The position numbers were made by a program, and so were the translations under genes. A stretch of DNA of 10,436 nt, taken from positions 1-10,436 of the forward strand of contig DAICZX010000046.1 in NCBI GenBank assembly GCA_027310925.1, read 5' to 3'. The notes under the pieces were generated by a model. It did not search any database. It was given only the letters and a program-made list of their open reading frames with translations, and was not told the DNA's origin. The first letter of the stretch is position 1. The number at the start of each line of letters is the position of its first letter. Shown piece after piece: positions 4,614-10,436 of the stretch. This DNA comes from Candidatus Parcubacteria bacterium. Lineage in GTDB: Bacteria > Patescibacteriota > Minisyncoccia > Phycocordibacterales > Phycocordibacteraceae.

Positions 4614-4997
4614 CTAAGACGGGGAATATTTCCTGCACAGCGCCATCGTGCTGAGTCCAGAAATTAACCCAGAAATCAACATAATCCATGCTTGAGGAAT
4701 AGGCACGTGCGCGGGTGGATGGCAAAATCGGAATCTCCTCGATCTCATAAAGAAATCAGAATCCGATATTGAATGCCGTTCCCATCCTTCTTTTTTCTTC
4801 GACAGAAAATCAATCCACCCTCTGTCCCCGTCGAATGTAGACACCGAAACCTCTTTGAGGGGTTTCGGTGTCTCTTCCCCGCGCATTGATAAATTCCAAT
4901 GCCAGTAAATTTCGCCAGTGACAACTGGTACGGATGATGCCTCTGCAACGTTCCAGAAGCTTAAACAGACGAACAAAAAAAACCACTTCCTTTGCAT
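4614..4997 (-). CDS. Small exported protein with a possible VPxP/PEP-CTERM-like tail
   Basis: The 127-residue protein starts at ATG 4997, eight bases after a perfect AGGAGG (5006-5011); a GTG at 5000 is five bases from the same site and would add one residue. A signal peptide is clear: MQRK, then the hydrophobic WFFLFVCLSFW, with cleavage likely after AEA near residue 20. The middle is polar and unrecognised (GEIYWHWNL, then a Lys/Glu-rich part). The C-terminus has VPIPQAW (98-104), a hydrophobic helix (IMLISGLISGLSTMAL) and a short end with CRK. That three-part plan matches PEP-CTERM or VPLPA-CTERM sorting signals processed by exosortases, including the small SGL segment in the helix, although the final basic cluster is weak. 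It could equally be a plain C-terminal membrane anchor. No exosortase gene is in the window. A terminator follows, so the gene is transcribed alone. Confidence 0.65.
   Translation of the reverse strand: MQRKWFFLFVCLSFWNVAEASSVPVVTGEIYWHWNLSMRGEETPKPLKEVSVSTFDGDRGWIDFLSKKKEGWERHSISDSDFFMRSRRFRFCHPPAHVPIPQAWIMLISGLISGLSTMALCRKYSPS
4839..4873. repeat. 13-bp inverted repeat inside the small exported-protein gene
   Basis: AGACACCGAAACC (4839-4851) and GGTTTCGGTGTCT (4861-4873) are perfect complements around a 9-base loop. The shape is terminator-like, but no T-run follows on either strand. It lies within the codons for EETPKPLKEVSVS and may fold the messenger or cause pausing. Confidence 0.6.
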
Positions 4998-5005
4998 CAC
5001 TATTT

Positions 5006-5011
5006 CCTCCT
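5006..5011 (-). promoter_or_regulatory. Strong Shine-Dalgarno, with possible -10 at 5042-5047
   Basis: AGGAGG on the minus strand is one of the few strong ribosome-binding sites in this window. It decides the start at 4997 or 5000. Upstream, TATTAT (5047-5042) could be the -10 of its promoter; the sequence 17 bases further (TTCCGC) is a weak -35. Confidence 0.6.
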
Positions 5012-5094
5012 ATGTAATCGTTAAGGCGTGCATCCATATATATAATATCACATTAGACCATAATGCGGAAGTGGAGCAATTAAGAGGACCATCG

Positions 5095-5132
5095 TCACAA
5101 CAAGACCTAACTAGGTCACGGCTCGGTTGTGA
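5095..5132. repeat. Nested inverted repeat
   Basis: TCACAAC (5095-5101) pairs with GTTGTGA (5126-5132). Between them GACCTA (5104-5109) pairs with TAGGTC (5112-5117) around two bases. It lies about 18 bases beyond the stop of the 30-residue membrane peptide. No U-tract follows, so it is a structure of unknown role, perhaps a 3' end stabiliser. Confidence 0.4.
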
Positions 5133-5149
5133 AGCGTGGCGGTTTGTGT

Positions 5150-5242
5150 TTAGTGCGTGCCAGAAAGGAGGGCTGGAAAGAAAAGCCCGATCATGCCGAG
5201 AGCCAAAAGAATAACGATAATAATGGCAATTGTACGTTTCAT
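5150..5242 (-). CDS. 30-residue single-span membrane peptide
   Basis: ATG 5242-5240 to TAA 5152-5150 encodes 30 residues: MKRT, then an unbroken hydrophobic helix (IAIIIVILLALGMIGLFFPALL), then SGTH. Basic residues before the helix predict an N-in orientation with the few C-terminal residues outside. The gene begins 20 bases after the stop of the FAD oxidase on the same strand, so it is probably cotranscribed and possibly translationally coupled; no Shine-Dalgarno is seen. Short single-span proteins of this kind often modulate a membrane partner. Whether this one works with the oxidase is inference from position only. Annotation pipelines usually drop genes of this length. A cryptic signal-like ORF by chance is the alternative. 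Confidence 0.55.
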   Translation of the reverse strand: MKRTIAIIIVILLALGMIGLFFPALLSGTH

Positions 5243-5262
5243 ATTCAGTTTCTATCGAAACG

Positions 5263-6927
5263 TTATATCATTGATGTAATCATATCACTCTTGATATCGG
5301 CGAAGGAACCGCCAACCTTTTTCCCGGGATTGAAGATGTTTTGTGGATCGAATACCTCTTTCGTTTCCGCGCAGAGTGCGACCATTTCCGCGCCAAAAAG
5401 CATCGGTAGATACGGCGTGCGGATGATACCGTCATTGTGCTCGCCAGTGGTTGTGCCGCCTTCGCGTATCACGAGTTCGTATACTTTCGGTGCGAGCTCA
5501 AGAATTACATTTCTATTTTCCTCTTTCGAGAGATCCATAAGCGGGATGATGTGGAAATTTCCGTTGCCGATATGACCGGCAATAGTGTAAATGAAATGCG
5601 ATTTGTACTCATCGAGGAGTGTATTCAGTTTCGGTAGGAACTCAGGATAGCTTGCGGGTGGCACGACGAAATCATCAATGAAAGGGGATGCGTAGTAACC
5701 GTGGAGGCTTTTGCGTAGGAGCGCGAAGCTTTCGCGGCGGACGATCCAGTACTTCTCCGACTCGCCTTCATTCTTCTCAATCTTCGTCTCCAGATGTAGA
5801 TCGGCGAGCGCCGCTTGAGCCGCTACTGCTTTTTTGTCAGCTTCCTCGATCGTATCTTCAGCGAATTCAGCCATGAGAATGAGCTTCGGCACGCCACCAG
5901 TAAGTACCTCTTCAATTTCTGGTAGAAACTCGATACCGAGATGGATAGCTTTTGCGAGCCCCATTTGTTTTAAGATATCGAATAGAAAGCGCGTGGCAAA
6001 AGTGAAGGTCTTGTCGTCGTAGCTCTCGAACGATTCAGGCCGCTGTACGAGCACTCGGTTTACGATTTCTGGGAGAGTTGCAAGATCGTGGAGAAATATA
6101 ACAAGCATCGCACGGTGCTCCTTCGGTGCGACGAGGGCTAGCCTCGCTTTCGTCCAGAGTGCGAGCGTGCCTTGCGAACCACAGATAAGTTTCGCGAGAT
6201 TCGTCGCACCGGTGCGTTCATTGCGAATGCTCCAGAGCGCGTAACCAGCCGAGTTCTTTGAGACTTTCGGACGGTGTGCCTCAATGAGCGCCGCGTTTGA
6301 GGTTAAGAGCGCGTCCATTTTTCGGTAAATGTCACCTTCGAGCGTGCGGAGCTTTTTTTTATCCGCGACCTCTTCGGGCGTGAGTGTTTTGAAGGTCGCC
6401 CGCGAGCCATCGGAGAGGACGGCCTCGAGTTCCTCGACATACTTCTCTGTCTTGCCGTATGCAAGCGTACGTTCGCCACCGGAATTATTCGCGACGATGC
6501 CGCCCATAGCCGCTATTTCGCGACTGGCGGGGTAGGAGGGTAGAAGGAAGCCTTTTGCGAGTGTCGCTTTTTCAAAATCACGATAATAGACGCCGGGTTC
6601 GGTGATGGCATAGCCATCGCCAACCTCAAGTACATGGTTCATATGTTCCGTGAAAGATACGACAACTCCAGTGGTAAGGGGACCACCGGACATGTCGGTT
6701 CCTGCTGCGCGTGCGGCAAGCGATATATCCATGCCTGTTTCGCGGGCACGGGATACTTCCTTCACTATCGCACCAACATCTGTAGCATCTTTTGGGTATG
6801 TAACTAGTTCCGGCATTCTCGTGAAAAGGCTCGTATCACGACTTACGGTTTTTCGCGTTGCCGCATCATCTGTAACCTCACCCCGCATCACGTTTTTAAG
6901 AGCGTCCTTCAGAGATACAATGTTCAT
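5263..6927 (-). CDS. FAD-linked oxidase, GlcD/D-lactate dehydrogenase type
   Basis: A 554-residue flavoprotein of the vanillyl-alcohol oxidase superfamily. It oxidises a 2-hydroxy acid such as D-lactate or glycolate to the keto acid and passes electrons to an acceptor. The FAD-binding domain (about 40-230) shows TYPKDATDVGAIVKEV, the loop SLAARAAGTDMSGG (69-82) and YPASREIAAMGGIVANNSGG (132-151). The C-terminal oxidase domain shows AGHIGNGNFHI (450-460), GGTTTGEHNDGII (490-502) and the terminal FDPQNIFNPGKK. No Fe-S motif or separate Fe-S subunit follows, so it is not a complete GlcDEF-type complex. The frame is also open to a codon at 6957, but a promoter (GTGACA, 18 bases, TATACT) ends seven bases before ATG 6927, which makes 6927 the likely start of a leaderless message. 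The substrate cannot be read from sequence. A membrane microprotein gene follows after 20 bases. Confidence 0.9.
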   Translation of the reverse strand: MNIVSLKDALKNVMRGEVTDDAATRKTVSRDTSLFTRMPELVTYPKDATDVGAIVKEVSRARETGMDISLAARAAGTDMSGGPLTTGVVVSFTEHMNHVLEVGDGYAITEPGVYYRDFEKATLAKGFLLPSYPASREIAAMGGIVANNSGGERTLAYGKTEKYVEELEAVLSDGSRATFKTLTPEEVADKKKLRTLEGDIYRKMDALLTSNAALIEAHRPKVSKNSAGYALWSIRNERTGATNLAKLICGSQGTLALWTKARLALVAPKEHRAMLVIFLHDLATLPEIVNRVLVQRPESFESYDDKTFTFATRFLFDILKQMGLAKAIHLGIEFLPEIEEVLTGGVPKLILMAEFAEDTIEEADKKAVAAQAALADLHLETKIEKNEGESEKYWIVRRESFALLRKSLHGYYASPFIDDFVVPPASYPEFLPKLNTLLDEYKSHFIYTIAGHIGNGNFHIIPLMDLSKEENRNVILELAPKVYELVIREGGTTTGEHNDGIIRTPYLPMLFGAEMVALCAETKEVFDPQNIFNPGKKVGGSFADIKSDMITSMI

Positions 6928-6934
6928 TACTTTC

Positions 6935-6964
6935 AGTATACTCGATATACGTTCCATGTGTCAC
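6935..6964 (-). promoter_or_regulatory. Promoter of the FAD oxidase, leaderless
   Basis: On the minus strand GTGACA (6964-6959) and TATACT (6940-6935) are 18 bases apart, each close to the sigma-70 consensus. The -10 ends seven bases before ATG 6927, so transcription should begin at or next to the A of the start codon. An interrupted palindrome (GTATA-TCGAG-TATAC) covers the -10. Confidence 0.6.
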
Positions 6965-7014
6965 CGACCTTACATGTTCTTTATGTTGATAGAGAAGTAT
7001 CTGTTCCGATCTGG

Positions 7015-7020
7015 TACAGT
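7015..7020 (+). promoter_or_regulatory. Possible -10 element of the helicase gene
   Basis: TACAGT lies six bases before ATG 7027, spacing similar to the divergent oxidase gene and again suggesting a leaderless transcript. TTGATA at 6986-6991 is too far away (23 bases) for a normal -35, so support is weaker. It favours 7027 over the in-frame GTG at 6958. Confidence 0.3.
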
Positions 7021-7026
7021 ATCCTG

Positions 7027-8688
7027 ATGATTCAAGGTGAAGCGCTCTCAATTCTGAAGACAGGCGCAAATGTGTTCCTTACCGGCGAGCCAGGGAGTGG
7101 TAAGACGCATACGGTAAACGAGTTCATCAAATGGCTTCGCGCCTCGGGCATCGAACCTTCGGTAACGGCAGCAACTGGTATTGCGGCAACACATGTTGGG
7201 GGTATGACACTCCATTCTTGGAGTGGTATTGGTATCAGCGAGTTCCTCACAAGGGCTGACGTAGATCGCATCGCAAGCAAGGAACATATTGCACGACGCT
7301 TGGGGAAGGCGAGCATGCTTATCATCGAGGAGATTTCAATGCTTTCAGCGACTACGTTTGAGATGGCGGATATCATTTGTCGTGAGGTACGTCGTGTTGA
7401 TGCGCCTTTCGGTGGGCTTACGGTTGTTCTTGTCGGTGATTTTTTCCAGCTGCCACCCGTTTCTCGAGATCGTGGTGTCAAGTTTGCCTACGCGTCGAAA
7501 ACTTGGCAGGATTTACATCTGATAACGTGTTATTTGACCGAACAGTATCGACAAGATGATGCTGAATTTTTCAGTGTACTCTCCGCGGTACGTTCAGGGG
7601 AGGTTGGGGCGTCGCACCACGAAGAACTGATGAAGCGTCATATAGATTTAGTGGAATTTCCATCAAACGCGCCGAAACTCTTTTCACATAACGCCGATGT
7701 CGATCGCATCAATGCAGAGGAGCTCGCAAAACTTCCAGGTACGATAAGGAAGTTCCACATGAGTTCAAAGGGGAAGGACTCGCTAGTTGAGGGACTCCGG
7801 CGCGGATGTCTTTCACCCGAGACGCTTGAGTTGAAAGAAGGAGCCGCAGTGATGTTTACTAAGAACTCGCCACAAGGAAAATTCGTTAATGGCACGCTCG
7901 GCGTTGTAAGTGGCTGGGGTGTGGACAGTCAGCCGATCATCAATACCAAGAGTGGATTGAGCGTAACCGTTGAACCTATGGAGTGGCAACTTGAGGAGCA
8001 AGGTAAGGTGCGCGCAAGTATATCTCAGATACCGTTGCGGCTTGCGTATGCGATGACGGTACATAAGAGCCAAGGGATGAGTATGGATGCGGCGGTCATC
8101 GATTTATCAAAAGCATTTGAGTATGGTCAGGGGTATGTCGCGCTTTCGCGTGTACGACGACTCAGTGGTCTATATCTTATGGGCCTCAATGAGCGCGCAC
8201 TTCAGGTGCATCCGGAGATTCTAGGGAAGGATAAGGATTTCCGGATCGCGAGCGCCGTAGTGCAGGAGACGTTCGCGGCGATGTCCGTTACTGAAGTAGT
8301 GGCGATGCAGAAAAAATTTGTAAAGGCTATTGGTGGGACATGGGCAGATAAAGCGGTTCTTCGACGAACTCAGAATAAAAAGTCCGCGTCCGGTTTACCG
8401 GGAAGGTTGGCGGAAACACTCCAGGCCGTACGGGGTGCCAAAAGCCTACGGGGTGCGGCTAAAATACGTGCGCTAGCCATCTCGACCATCGTAAAGCATT
8501 TGGAAGAGCTTGCTGGGATAGGGAAGTTGACGCGTGCCGATTTCGCACATCTTGTGCCGCTTGAGGTAACTAGCGAAATACATGAGGCGCTTGCCGTAAA
8601 TAATGACGAACGTCTCTCGCCAGTCTTCCATGCGCTCGGCGGTCGGCATTCATTTGAGACGATTCGTTTAGTTCGACTTATGCGGTGA
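7027..8688 (+). CDS. PIF1-like DNA helicase with C-terminal helix-turn-helix
   Basis: A 553-residue superfamily 1 helicase, likely acting in the cytosol on stalled or structured DNA during replication and recombination. Walker A is GEPGSGKT (20-27), motif Ia AATGIAATHVGG (48-59) and Walker B LIIEEISML (98-106), where Glu replaces the usual Asp before the catalytic Glu. Motif III VGDFFQLPPVSR and motif IV TEQYRQDD follow. Late motifs AMTVHKSQGMSMDAAVIDLS and GQGYVALSRV are those of the PIF1/RecD2 group. A region after about residue 415, ending in KIRALAISTIVKHLEELAG (roughly 480-500), resembles the helix-turn-helix found at the C-terminus of RecQ- and PIF1-like bacterial helicases. The frame is open upstream to GTG 6958, but homology begins at MIQGEALSIL and a -10-like element lies just before it. 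The last 11 bases overlap the convergent HAD gene. TGA is the stop. Confidence 0.92.
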   Translation: MIQGEALSILKTGANVFLTGEPGSGKTHTVNEFIKWLRASGIEPSVTAATGIAATHVGGMTLHSWSGIGISEFLTRADVDRIASKEHIARRLGKASMLIIEEISMLSATTFEMADIICREVRRVDAPFGGLTVVLVGDFFQLPPVSRDRGVKFAYASKTWQDLHLITCYLTEQYRQDDAEFFSVLSAVRSGEVGASHHEELMKRHIDLVEFPSNAPKLFSHNADVDRINAEELAKLPGTIRKFHMSSKGKDSLVEGLRRGCLSPETLELKEGAAVMFTKNSPQGKFVNGTLGVVSGWGVDSQPIINTKSGLSVTVEPMEWQLEEQGKVRASISQIPLRLAYAMTVHKSQGMSMDAAVIDLSKAFEYGQGYVALSRVRRLSGLYLMGLNERALQVHPEILGKDKDFRIASAVVQETFAAMSVTEVVAMQKKFVKAIGGTWADKAVLRRTQNKKSASGLPGRLAETLQAVRGAKSLRGAAKIRALAISTIVKHLEELAGIGKLTRADFAHLVPLEVTSEIHEALAVNNDERLSPVFHALGGRHSFETIRLVRLMR

Positions 8689-9424
8689 GGATTCGTTCAA
8701 TGACGCGAGCGGTTACCGCTGGTCCATCAACCTGTTCGGTGCTAATTCCCGTCTCTTTAACGATCTCATCATTGCCGCCTGGGAAAAGTGCATCGCCGAC
8801 GTAGAGCATCGAAGAAATTGGCACATGAGTGAGTTCGGAAAGCTGTCGTATTCCGTATGCTTTTGTCATACCTTCGCGGGTAATATCGATTGAATTCGCC
8901 GCATTGATACGGATCGAAAAACCGGGGAGTCGCGCGAGAAGTGCTGCTTGAAGTGGCAGACGTTTCTTTCGATCGGGATCCCATGATTTCTTCATTTCGA
9001 TAGGAGCTTCTTGACCAAGTGCTGACCACGTTATTTGTGTTCCACGATCTTCCGTTTGTTCACCCCAAAGTTGCGGTGGCGGTTGGTCAAGGCCAGTTTC
9101 GCGGAGCGATTCTAAGAGCGCCTGGGATATCCGGGACTTCTCCTCAGGAGTAAATGGATTATTATAAAGGAAACGCCATGCACCATCTTTCCATGTGTAA
9201 CATTGTGCCGCACTCGTAGGGAAAAGGTAAAGATTTTCAAAATTTGCATCTTTGGGCATACTGCTAAGCAATTGTTTTTCAAATTGTGCATAGGAGCCGC
9301 CGGACATAATGGCGACTGGCATCTTCGCCATGAGGCGCGTGAGCAGGGAGCCCATGTTGCTTGTCAGCGCCGCCTTGCTTTCGGTAAGCGTGCCGTCGAG
9401 ATCAAAGATAATGAGTTTCTTCAT
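8678..9424 (-). CDS. HAD-IIB hydrolase, phosphomannomutase-like
   Basis: A 248-residue cytosolic HAD-superfamily protein. Motif I is IIFDLDGTLTES with nucleophile Asp8 and acid/base Asp10, motif II AIMSGGS near 38-44, a conserved Lys lies in GMTKAYG, and motif IV is YVGDALFPGGND. The cap segment EDRGTQITWSALGQEAP followed by WDPDRKKR resembles the eukaryotic-type phosphomannomutase branch of HAD-IIB (DRGxxITxSxxGQ), which interconverts mannose 1- and 6-phosphate. Relatives also act as sugar phosphatases, so mutase activity is inference. Its ATG overlaps the GH130 stop (ATGA, 9424-9421), showing a coupled operon. A GH130 enzyme releases mannose 1-phosphate, a fitting substrate. The 3' end overlaps the convergent helicase by 11 bases. 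A ribosome halted at the frameshift upstream would weaken coupling. Confidence 0.88.
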   Translation of the reverse strand: MKKLIIFDLDGTLTESKAALTSNMGSLLTRLMAKMPVAIMSGGSYAQFEKQLLSSMPKDANFENLYLFPTSAAQCYTWKDGAWRFLYNNPFTPEEKSRISQALLESLRETGLDQPPPQLWGEQTEDRGTQITWSALGQEAPIEMKKSWDPDRKKRLPLQAALLARLPGFSIRINAANSIDITREGMTKAYGIRQLSELTHVPISSMLYVGDALFPGGNDEIVKETGISTEQVDGPAVTARVIERILTA

Positions 9425-9750
9425 GTGAGCGCGTCCAGCATGTGCGCGAGCGAGGCGGTCGCGACGCCGGTTACCTTGTCGGCCGCGCCGTAATAGAGAA
9501 ATACGGTGTCGCCACGAACAACGGCGCCACAGGAGAAGACGACATTCGGCACGTCACCCTCCCTTTCATATTTTTCCAGCGGTTCGAATATGGGGTCGGC
9601 CGTGCGCGCAAGGACCGTGATGCCGGATGAGTCGAGGAGCGCCGCGCCGAGACGATAAGTCGCGTGGCGCGATATGCCGTGATAGATCATCAGCCAGTTA
9701 TTGCCGACTTTTATCGGCGGAGCCGCGCTGCCGACCTTACCTCGTCCCAC
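9421..9750 (-). CDS. GH130 glycoside phosphorylase, C-terminal part after a frameshift
   Basis: This is the last third of the GH130 domain whose beginning lies at 9711-10436 in another frame. From about 9738 it reads KVGSAAPPIKVGNNWLMIYHG, then TYRLGAALLD, PIFEPLEKYEREGDVPNVVF and FLYYGAADKV, the standard C-terminal blades of the GH130 five-bladed propeller, including the GxGxPPI-like and YHG phosphate-site region. ATG 9750 is the only start for a separate product, lacks a Shine-Dalgarno, and would make a fragment unable to fold as a propeller. The natural product is the fusion with the upstream part. The TGA stop overlaps the ATG of the HAD gene. Confidence 0.85.
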   Translation of the reverse strand: MGRGKVGSAAPPIKVGNNWLMIYHGISRHATYRLGAALLDSSGITVLARTADPIFEPLEKYEREGDVPNVVFSCGAVVRGDTVFLYYGAADKVTGVATASLAHMLDALT

Positions 9751-10436
9751 ATGCCACGGCGCGGTGCCATGATCTCGATGCAGCGGCTCGCGCGATTTCC
9801 CGCAGCGATGTCTGGCAGGAGGTCGGCGCAGATTTGATTATTGACGCGATGATAGAGTAGATACGTCCCGTCGACTTTCTCGGGCAGGAGCGCGAGATCC
9901 TTGTCGTCCACGCCGTCGGGCGTGAGCAGGAAGGGCGGGCTCCATTTCTGCCATCGCCGCGCGAGGAAATCCTCGACGCGTATCGACGAAACCGCGCCGG
10001 AGGGAGAATGCACGCCATCGTACGCGGTGTAGGTCATGTGGAGCATGTCATCAATGCGCACGATGCGTGGATCCTCACAGCCGGAATTGCCGGTGGGAGT
10101 TCCGAGATTCGATTCGAAGTCGGCGCGCGGCGAGTAGATTGGTGCGGGCAGGCGTTCGTCGATGGTGGCACCGTCCCTCGAGAGTGCGAGTCCGACCGTC
10201 GAGGTGTTTGCGGCGTCGACTGCGCGATAGAGGATATAGATCGTGCCGTTGATGTCGACCGCCGCGGCGTTTATCACGTCCTTCGATTCGAAGCCGCTGC
10301 CTTGAGGCACGAGGATAGGATTATGCTCGTTGCGGATGAAGGTGCGCGCAGGCTGTTCGGGGTCGAGCGCGCGCAGGAGATCGTGCAGCTTCACGTCTGC
10401 TTTGGCGCACACGGTGTCGGCCGCGCCGTACCAGAT
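9711..10436 (-). CDS. GH130 phosphorylase, tandem-domain protein, N-terminal part, cut by the right edge
   Basis: Enzymes of this family phosphorolyse beta-mannosidic bonds, releasing alpha-mannose 1-phosphate. The frame is open to the right edge. Its first visible residues (IWYGAADTVCAKADVKLHDL) match the end of a GH130 domain, compare FLYYGAADKVTGVATASLAH at this protein's own C-terminus. A second domain then starts: RNEHNPILVP, INAAAVDINGTIYILYRA, LALSRDG, GCEDPRIVRIDDMLHMTYTAYDG with the family's proposed catalytic Asp in EDPR, KDLALLPEKVDGTYLLYHR and RRGMWDEV. The gene therefore seems to encode two fused GH130 domains. After WDEV the frame is lost and ends at TAA 9711. Re-reading one base at GTA-AGG (about 9740-9736) restores KVGSAAPPI, so one base is missing or a -1 slip occurs. 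A GTG at 10412 is internal, not the start. GC content is visibly higher than in neighbours. Confidence 0.88.
   Translation of the reverse strand: MWYGAADTVCAKADVKLHDLLRALDPEQPARTFIRNEHNPILVPQGSGFESKDVINAAAVDINGTIYILYRAVDAANTSTVGLALSRDGATIDERLPAPIYSPRADFESNLGTPTGNSGCEDPRIVRIDDMLHMTYTAYDGVHSPSGAVSSIRVEDFLARRWQKWSPPFLLTPDGVDDKDLALLPEKVDGTYLLYHRVNNQICADLLPDIAAGNRASRCIEIMAPRRGMWDEVRSAARLRR
9736..9740 (-). other. Frameshift point in the GH130 gene
   Basis: The minus-strand sequence GAG GTA AGG TCG leaves the conserved frame. GAG GTA followed by AAG GTC GGC restores the family motif VGSAAPPI. No classical slippery heptamer is present, so a one-base deletion or an assembly error is likelier than programmed frameshifting. 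Confidence 0.75.

Noticed and set aside
6928..6957. Longer N-terminus of the FAD oxidase starting at 6957
   Set aside because: The extra ten residues overlap a good promoter whose predicted start site lies at ATG 6927.
6958..7026. Longer N-terminus of the helicase starting at GTG 6958
   Set aside because: The extra 23 residues do not resemble the family, overlap the divergent promoter, and the family-like sequence begins at Met 7027.
9711..9750. Programmed -1 frameshift in the GH130 gene
   Set aside because: No slippery heptamer at the break and no reason for a truncated GH130 product; a one-base deletion or assembly error explains it better.
10410..10412. GTG 10412 as the true start of the GH130 protein
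   Set aside because: The frame continues upstream to the window edge with residues typical of a GH130 C-terminus, so the codon is internal.

Overview
The window looks like bacterial accessory-type sequence, most plausibly from a Candidate Phyla Radiation (Patescibacteria) genome. The grounds are indirect. There are short genes on alternating strands and an IS256-like transposase with an N-terminal zinc ribbon. There is also a DUF5666-type secreted protein, a single-RRM glycine-rich protein, a PIF1-like helicase with a C-terminal helix-turn-helix, and a HAD-IIB phosphatase next to GH130. TGA ends both the helicase and the GH130 frame, so the recoded-TGA lineages of that group are unlikely. Strong Shine-Dalgarno sequences are rare, and one promoter points to a leaderless transcript.

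Layout. Positions 1-493 (minus) hold an unrecognised gene that runs off the left edge. Positions 500-1110 are AT-rich in their first two thirds and contain broken or doubtful small ORFs and two hairpins. A beta-class glutathione S-transferase lies at 1130-1777 (plus). A complete insertion sequence (1746-2796, 8-bp target duplication CGAAATGC) sits in its last codons and now supplies its C-terminal tail. The transposase appears damaged: an Ala stands where the second catalytic Asp is expected, and the zinc ribbon is out of frame with the only ATG. On the minus strand follow a DUF5666 secreted protein (2904-3680), a single-RRM protein with promoter and terminator (4067-4417), a short exported protein ending in a VPxP/PEP-CTERM-like tail (4614-4997), a 30-residue membrane microprotein (5150-5242) and a GlcD/Dld-type FAD oxidase (5263-6927). 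A PIF1-like helicase is divergent from the oxidase (7027-8688, plus). It converges on an operon entering from the right edge: a GH130 glycoside phosphorylase, apparently a tandem two-domain protein with a single-base frameshift, followed by a PMM-like HAD-IIB phosphatase joined by an ATGA overlap.

How the genes may work together. GH130 enzymes release mannose 1-phosphate from beta-mannosides, and the overlapping HAD protein resembles the phosphomannomutase-type HAD fold, so a small mannose-phosphate module is a reasonable inference. The FAD oxidase and the 30-residue membrane peptide probably share a transcript. No CRISPR array, tRNA, rRNA or clear defence system was seen. The most informative signals are the reconstructable IS insertion into the transferase gene, the frameshifted tandem GH130 gene, and the possible sorting-signal protein.
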